From positions 1 to 64,000 of the forward strand of contig QYAI01000193.1 in NCBI GenBank assembly GCA_003988855.1: a stretch of DNA of 64,000 bases. Direction: 5' to 3'. Numbering within the stretch: the stretch's first letter is position 1; each line of letters opens with the position of its first letter. The translations under genes were made by a program, and so were the position numbers. The notes under the pieces are model-generated. The model was not told the origin of the DNA. It worked only from the letters and a program-made list of their open reading frames with translations, and made no database searches. Of this stretch, positions 58,801 to 64,000 are shown in pieces. The DNA comes from Arachnopeziza araneosa (Eukaryota > Ascomycota > Leotiomycetes > Helotiales > Arachnopezizaceae).

Positions 58801-60636
58801 TTCAACTAGCTTAGGATTAATTACTCATTCGTCGTCGATAACTTGCGTGCCTAGCCACCTTAGACTCTAAGAGCTGAAGTCATGTTTTGGCTACTCAGCT
58901 GTGTTTTTCCGGTTGAGAAATTTCACCGATCAGTAACACCTCGCAGGCGATCCATACTGAATTAAATTACGGAGGTGGAGGATGAGTGGGGAAATGGTCA
59001 CCGGGACTGTGTGTATAGATCGCTGATTCAACAGGTTGCTAGTGTGTTAGATGACTGATTGTCTCCGGTCAATTAAGTTTTTGTTGCTGAGGGAGAAGGA
59101 TAAACGTTACGTATCGAAGTCCTAGTCAAATTTGTTAGTTCAAAATCTGGTCTGATGGACTCGCGCTGTCAAGCTATTTTAGGGCAGCAGAACGACTGCT
59201 GATAGCACCAGTGTTGTTAGCGATGAAGTGTGGATATTAATGTTAAGAGGATAATCGATAGTAGTATCTCGACAGTGCGGAACAATTTGTCAAACAGCGA
59301 AAAAAAAACCATACCTTGCGGGTCTAAAAGTCATATCTGACACAATGTGTGCTGAATTTGCTGTCTTGTGTATTCTGCCAGTCTCTCCAAGTCAAAAGTA
59401 CAAATCTTCTTCTGTCGAATCATTCCATCGAGTACCTTGAGATCCTTGTTCTCTCATAGTTCCGATCCAGGAATTTGTTTTCCAGCTTATTCTCTTGTTT
59501 TCTTGAACTCGTTGTCGGTATGTCAATACGACAATCCCGATCGCGATGATACGTGCTGGATTTCTTCTGAATCTAAGAATTTGTTTTCCCTCACACGATT
59601 CTTGGTATGCACGGAACACAGTGCAAGTCAATAGGAACGATGGGTCAATGCATCTAATTCGAGTATAAAGTTGTGTAGATGAATAGGAGTTCAGGGCTAT
59701 ATCGCCGCAAATTGTAGAGAAAGACCGGTGAAGGTAGAGGCTCGTTGGATTGTAGAGAGTGTGCAAGAAGAGCTTAATGTGTGCATGAATTGTAGAGATT
59801 TGCGGTCGGCGTAAGCAGAGGTTTGACTTGAAGCAACTGTAAAAATAAGGGTATATATATAGAGCTTGTAACCTAAACATATATCAGGATTCAATTTTTG
59901 GCGTACATTTGCCAGAGGAGGAACTTTATTGCAAAAAGAACTCAATTTCAATGTTGTCTTAGATCCCATGTAACCACTTTACCCAGAAACGTCAGCCAAG
60001 ACTGGCCATCTGCCAAGAACAAGTTCTTACTCGACGTTCAGGAGGCAAAACCTAAGAACAAACGCCATGACTCTGTATCGAGTCTCCCCAGCCACTCTTG
60101 CTAACTGATCCCTGTTCTATATTAAGTGCTACAGCTGTGAGAATAGATAGCTTGAATTGCCATCGGGAGTCTTGGAATGGGGCTGTGAGGAGTAGGAACG
60201 CGGACGCAAGATAGAGATCAGAAGCAACTAACGCAAAGAAGGGAACAATGAATGCTTACCCATTCTATCAACAAATGAGTATTACAAAGCACAGGTTCGA
60301 AGCAACGACGAAGAGAACTTGGATAGGGCCGCGTGAGATTGGTTGAGAGTAAGGTTTTGGATTTGAGGTGCTTCTAGATACTATAGTACAAGATTTATAC
60401 ATGGGGTTGCGGATTTGCGTTAGCTTTGAGCCTTCCGCATCACGACAGGGCCTTTGAGTTTGCCAACTTCAGACTGCTCGGAATGGAGAGACGCAGAAAC
60501 CCAGAGAGCCAGGCATGAACATTGCCACGAACCTTAGAAATTCTTCGTTGAATCGGTGAATCGCCGCTTCATGGGCCATGGGAATGAAAGGCAAATTAAG
60601 GACGTATCTGAGGGGACTGCAGGGTCATCGAGATCC
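58801..60636. other. No firm gene; one possible small frame
   Basis: A 162-codon minus frame (59880-59392) begins MFRLQALYIYPYF and contains ARIIAIGIVVLTYRQRV, a possible membrane segment with basic flank. Coding-like sequence seems to carry on in another frame past its stop. I do not recognise it. The rest is AT-rich intergenic DNA. Confidence 0.35.
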
Positions 60637-62393
60637 TCAAGCCCTCCAGATAGCATCCGCCATTTTGGAAACCATTGCCATCTCCTCAACGTCATGAACT
60701 CTCACTACATCTGCGCCACCAAAGATAGCAGCCGCTACTGTAGCAGCGGTACCCCAGACTCTGTCTCTAGGAACACCTACACCGGTTATCTTCCCTACAA
60801 AATTCTTCCTACTAGATCCAACCAACCATGGTAGACCCCTCAGTCCGGGCCATTCTTTCAACTCCTCAAGTCGCCTCAAGAGCTCGAGATTTTGCTCTGT
60901 GGTTTTGGCAAAGCCAATGCCAGGGTCGAGAATGATGTTCCAACGCCTTACACCGGCTTCTTCTGCAGCTGCTACTCGAGCAAGAAGCTCAGTAGCTACA
61001 CCAGGAATGACACCTCCCGGGTAAGAAGTCAAGGTATTCATCGTATCTGGCGTGCCTCGCATGTGCATCAAGCAAACTGGCTTCCCAAGCTTAGCCATGG
61101 TAGGCAGCATATCAGGATCGAGCGTCCCGGCTGAGACATCGTTGATGATATCCGCACCAGCCTCGACAGCTGCTTCAGCGACACTGGCGCGGTAAGTATC
61201 AATGCTGATCGTTAACTCAGTTGACAATCTTCTCAGCTCTTGGATTGTCGGTACAACCCGGGAGATCTCTTCGGATGCCGAGATGGGATCAGCATGCGGT
61301 CGACTACTTTGGCCACCGATATCGATGATTGTTGCTGGACCATGGACGAGTGAGGTTAGAGTCTCAGTTAGTGCATGGCCCGCGGTGGGATTGTGACCAC
61401 CATCGGAGAAAGAATCTGGGGTGAGGTTTAGGATAGCCATTACTTGCGTTTTCCGGAATCGATTCAGAGCTCGGAGAGGCTCTATTCCAGACGATAAGGG
61501 AGTCAATGTAGACATTGAGCTATCCCATATTCCAAGATCATTGAGATAATCTTGAACGCCTTTCCATGGTCTGGAGGAAAATAAGGGTTTTCCAGGAATC
61601 AATCTGTATTGAATTAGTATGCAGGTGGTTTTCCCTGGGATTGGACATACTCTGACAAAGGCCGAAGAACAAATTCTCTCTCTAGTATACTAGCATGTGG
61701 AATCTTCAGTCTCTCGTGGTCAATCACCTGATCATCGTAAAGTAGAACATCGAGATCGATATTCCTTGGCCCTTTGTCGATGATCTTCTTTCGGCCAAGA
61801 TCATTCTCAATACTCTGCAGTGTATCAAGTAGGGCAAGGGGCTCAAGGGTGGTTTCGACCTAAATTTGTGAGTGAAGTTAGAATCGGAATACGATTTCGA
61901 CTCCCCGGATGCATCGGAAGCATACAGCCGATGTTGAATCATTCGAAGAGGACGATCAGAAGGTGATGGGAAGAGCGGCACATACCTCACAAGCCCCATT
62001 AACAAAATTTTGCTGATCTAAAATATACATAGGCTTTGTTTCCCACAAGCAACTGGTTCTCTTTATCTTGATGCCTTTTGCTGACATCTCGTTACAGGCC
62101 TTGGCAATCCAACCCACCTTATCTCCTAAGTTGCTTCCTAATGCAATATAGGCTAGTCGGGGTCCATTGATAGTTCCTGATGATTTGGCTAGAACATGAG
62201 GAGGTACTACTCCCGTGGAAGGTTTCAGGGAATGTGCTGTCCATTGAGCTGACGCCGGTCCTTTGAAGCTGGATAAGCGTCGGGTGCCATGTTCGATGTA
62301 GCCTTGCGTGGCGGCTTTTCCTAATGTGCGCTTAAGATGGTTTGACGTCAATGCTGAATTCCAGACAATTTTCGACGGGTAGAGGGATCTCAT
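60637..62393 (-). CDS. fol1: Folate synthesis protein: HPPK-DHPS
   Basis: Exons 62393-61986, 61859-61651 and 61603-60637; 527 residues. From residue 80, YIALGSNLGD, then TSCLWETKPMYI and GPRNIDLDVLLYDD define 6-hydroxymethyl-7,8-dihydropterin pyrophosphokinase. From about residue 260, VMAILNLTPDSFSDGG, IIDIGGQSSRP, IINDVSAG, LMHMRGTP and DPGIGFAKT define dihydropteroate synthase, ending in VGSSRKNF and VVRVHD. The enzyme makes dihydropteroate from the pterin alcohol and p-aminobenzoate, the sulfonamide target. The N-terminal 80 residues are Ser/Arg/Lys-rich without acidic runs, consistent with mitochondrial import, and no dihydroneopterin aldolase domain precedes HPPK, unlike yeast Fol1. It is divergent from the gene at 62921. 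Intact. Confidence 0.93.
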
Positions 62394-62920
62394 TGGTGTT
62401 GATCGTGAGAGGAATCATGCGGTTGTTCAAGTGGAATTGTGGCTTTGGACAGCATGGAAATGTTAATATCACGTGTAAAACGGCTAAACTTCGCTTACTC
62501 ATCTGATCTCTTTTCATTGCCAAGTTTAATCGTTGAAAATGAAGGAGAATTGATATCGAGAAAAAGACAGACCTTATATCCTCACTGTTTGCCATGTATT
62601 GTTTTCCAGTTTCCTCTGTAACAAAGAAAAGCTGGATTTGAATGTTGCGGTCACCGTTGCTAGCTTGATGTAAGACTTCAGCTGACTGAACATTTTGCAA
62701 AAGGGGCCGAGGCATCTTACCCCAGATTCCCAGGATCCGAGGAACGACATCCACATCCACATCCACATTCACCTGCTCTCTTCTTCTTCTTCTTCTTTTC
62801 TTCTTCTCCAACCATCTGCTCTTCCCTTCGAAACAAACCCTTCTTCCATAGCCACTTGCTATCAATCACCTTCTCTAGAAAACAGCCATCGGTCCATTGC
62901 CATCTAAACAAACAATCACG
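62394..62920. promoter_or_regulatory. Divergent promoter region fol1 / nitronate monooxygenase
   Basis: 527 bp between the two start codons. It holds an (ACATCC)n tract (about 62749-62768) and a CTT-rich stretch (62778-62808) that would form a pyrimidine-rich leader of the plus-strand gene. Confidence 0.5.
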
Positions 62921-63952
62921 ATGGCATCACCTCGTAAGCATCACATGCGTTTAACCCACTGCTTCTAACATCAATTTACCAGAGCAAATCCGCACGACGG
63001 TCACCGACCTCCTCAAGATCAATCACCCTGTTCTTTTAGCAGGCATGAACGTAGCCGCAGGACCCAAACTTGCCGCAGCAGTCACCAACGCGGGGGGACT
63101 AGGTGTCATCGGCGGAGTGGGCTATACACCAGATATGTTACGAGAGCAGATTGCAGAGCTGAAATCCTATCTTAATGACAAGAACGCACCGTTCGGCGTG
63201 GATCTGCTGCTACCACAGGTTGGAGGCAGCGCCCGAAAGACAAAGTAAGCTCGCTCACATGCCCGGCCGAGATCTTGCAAGATCTGCACGATTAGTATAC
63301 AAGCTGACACGTGCTGTTTATCCAGTTATGATTACACGAAAGGCAAACTTGACGAATTAACAAGCATCATCATCGACTCAGGTGCCAAACTTTTCGTTTC
63401 CGCCGTTGGTGTCCCACCTAAACATGTCGTCGAGCGACTCCACAAAGCCGGTGTTCTATACATGAATATGATCGGGCACCCCAAGCACGTCAAGAAATGT
63501 CTCAATCTGGGTGTTGATATCATCTGTGCACAGGGCGGTGAAGGAGGTGGACATACTGGCGATGTCCCAACCACGATTCTCATCCCTGCCGTCGTTGACC
63601 TCTGCAGAGGCGCAACCTCGCCTATGACCGGTCAACCCGTGCAGGTTGTTGCTGCAGGAGGTATCTTCAATGGGCAGAGTGTTGCTGCCGCGTTGATGCT
63701 GGGTGCAAGTGCTGTGTGGGTTGGTACCAGATTTATCCTCACTGATGAGGCGGGTGCTCCCAAGGCGCATCAGGAAGCTGTTAGAACCTCAGGTTTTGAT
63801 GACAATGTCCGAACAATCATCTTCACGGGACGACCGCTGAGAGTTAGAAATAATCCGTATATTGCGAACTGGGAGGAGAATCGCGCACAGGAAATCAAGG
63901 AATTGACTGGAAAGGGAATTATTCCCGTGGAGCATGATTTCGAGAAACTTGG
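62921..63952 (+). CDS. Nitronate monooxygenase (2-nitropropane dioxygenase family), partial at the right
   Basis: Exons 62921-62933, 62983-63244 and 63326-63952, then a GTAAGT donor at 63953, so the gene continues beyond the window. The first exon encodes MASP plus one base. FMN-binding TIM-barrel features are in order: HPVLLAGMNVAAGPKLAAAV, NAGGLGVIGG, FGVDLLLPQ, GVDIICAQGGEGGGHTGD, VVAAGGIFNGQSVAAAL, LGASAVWVGTRFI. The family oxidises nitronates such as propionate-3-nitronate to aldehydes and nitrite, using FMN. All expected blocks are present. Cytosolic by appearance (no signal peptide). Confidence 0.92.
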
Positions 63953-64000
63953 GTAAGTCATCTCTTTCCTTTCTCATCACGCCGGATCTCTTCACTTGCT

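Noticed and set aside
62332..62865. 177-codon minus frame upstream of fol1
   Set aside because: Overlaps the start of the HPPK exon in another frame and the pyrimidine-rich leader of the divergent gene; product is low complexity.

Overview
The window is nuclear DNA of a filamentous ascomycete (Pezizomycotina, perhaps a leotiomycete). The signs are 45-60 nt GT-AG introns with CTAAY branch sites, a VIB-1/XprG regulator, HET-domain genes, Fungal_trans_2 and Hsp70-like families, and TIR/LTR element remnants. It is a scaffold with one 15-N gap at 43011-43025.

Layout. 0-3 kb: repeats, namely a dispersed repeat edge, a 1.23-kb TIR element and a 58-bp minisatellite. 3.8-8.7 kb: two multi-exon genes (a coiled-coil protein of unknown function and an Hsp70-like ATPase), each with one in-frame stop in an otherwise consistent frame. 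8.7-15.8 kb: no recognisable gene. 15.8-18.2 kb: intact NDT80-family regulator (vib-1/xprG type). 18.2-28.1 kb: about 10 kb without a convincing gene, richer in GC and full of simple repeats. 28-42 kb: decaying accessory DNA with a divergent alpha/beta-hydrolase and transcription-factor pair (both broken), a HET pseudogene and two tRNA-Ile(AAU) genes. 40-58.8 kb: a dispersed family of Cys-rich, probably zinc-binding proteins (one intact gene and at least five broken copies), mixed with a GIY-YIG-like protein, an F-box-like protein, a dead beta-lactamase-type gene, an LTR element remnant and an intact HET gene. 60.6-64 kb: core metabolism resumes with a divergent HPPK-DHPS folate gene and a nitronate monooxygenase gene that runs off the end.

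The most striking object is at 34857-35088 (minus). It is a tRNA-Ile(AAU) gene whose 74 mature nucleotides match the ordinary copy at 38121-38210 exactly. Its coding sequence is interrupted three times, by 48, 49 and 51 nt segments. Each segment has a GTATGT or GTTAGT donor, a CTAAT/CTAAC branch site and a CAG end, which are the marks of fungal spliceosomal introns. These are in addition to the usual short intron next to the anticodon. I know of no described tRNA gene of this form.

A second theme is decay: seven or more genes carry one or two frame-breaking changes in otherwise well-preserved frames, while vib-1, fol1, the nitronate monooxygenase gene, the HET gene and one member of the Cys-rich family look intact. 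VIB-1-type factors are known to control HET gene expression in Neurospora, so the regulator and HET genes in this window could be functionally linked. That is inference.
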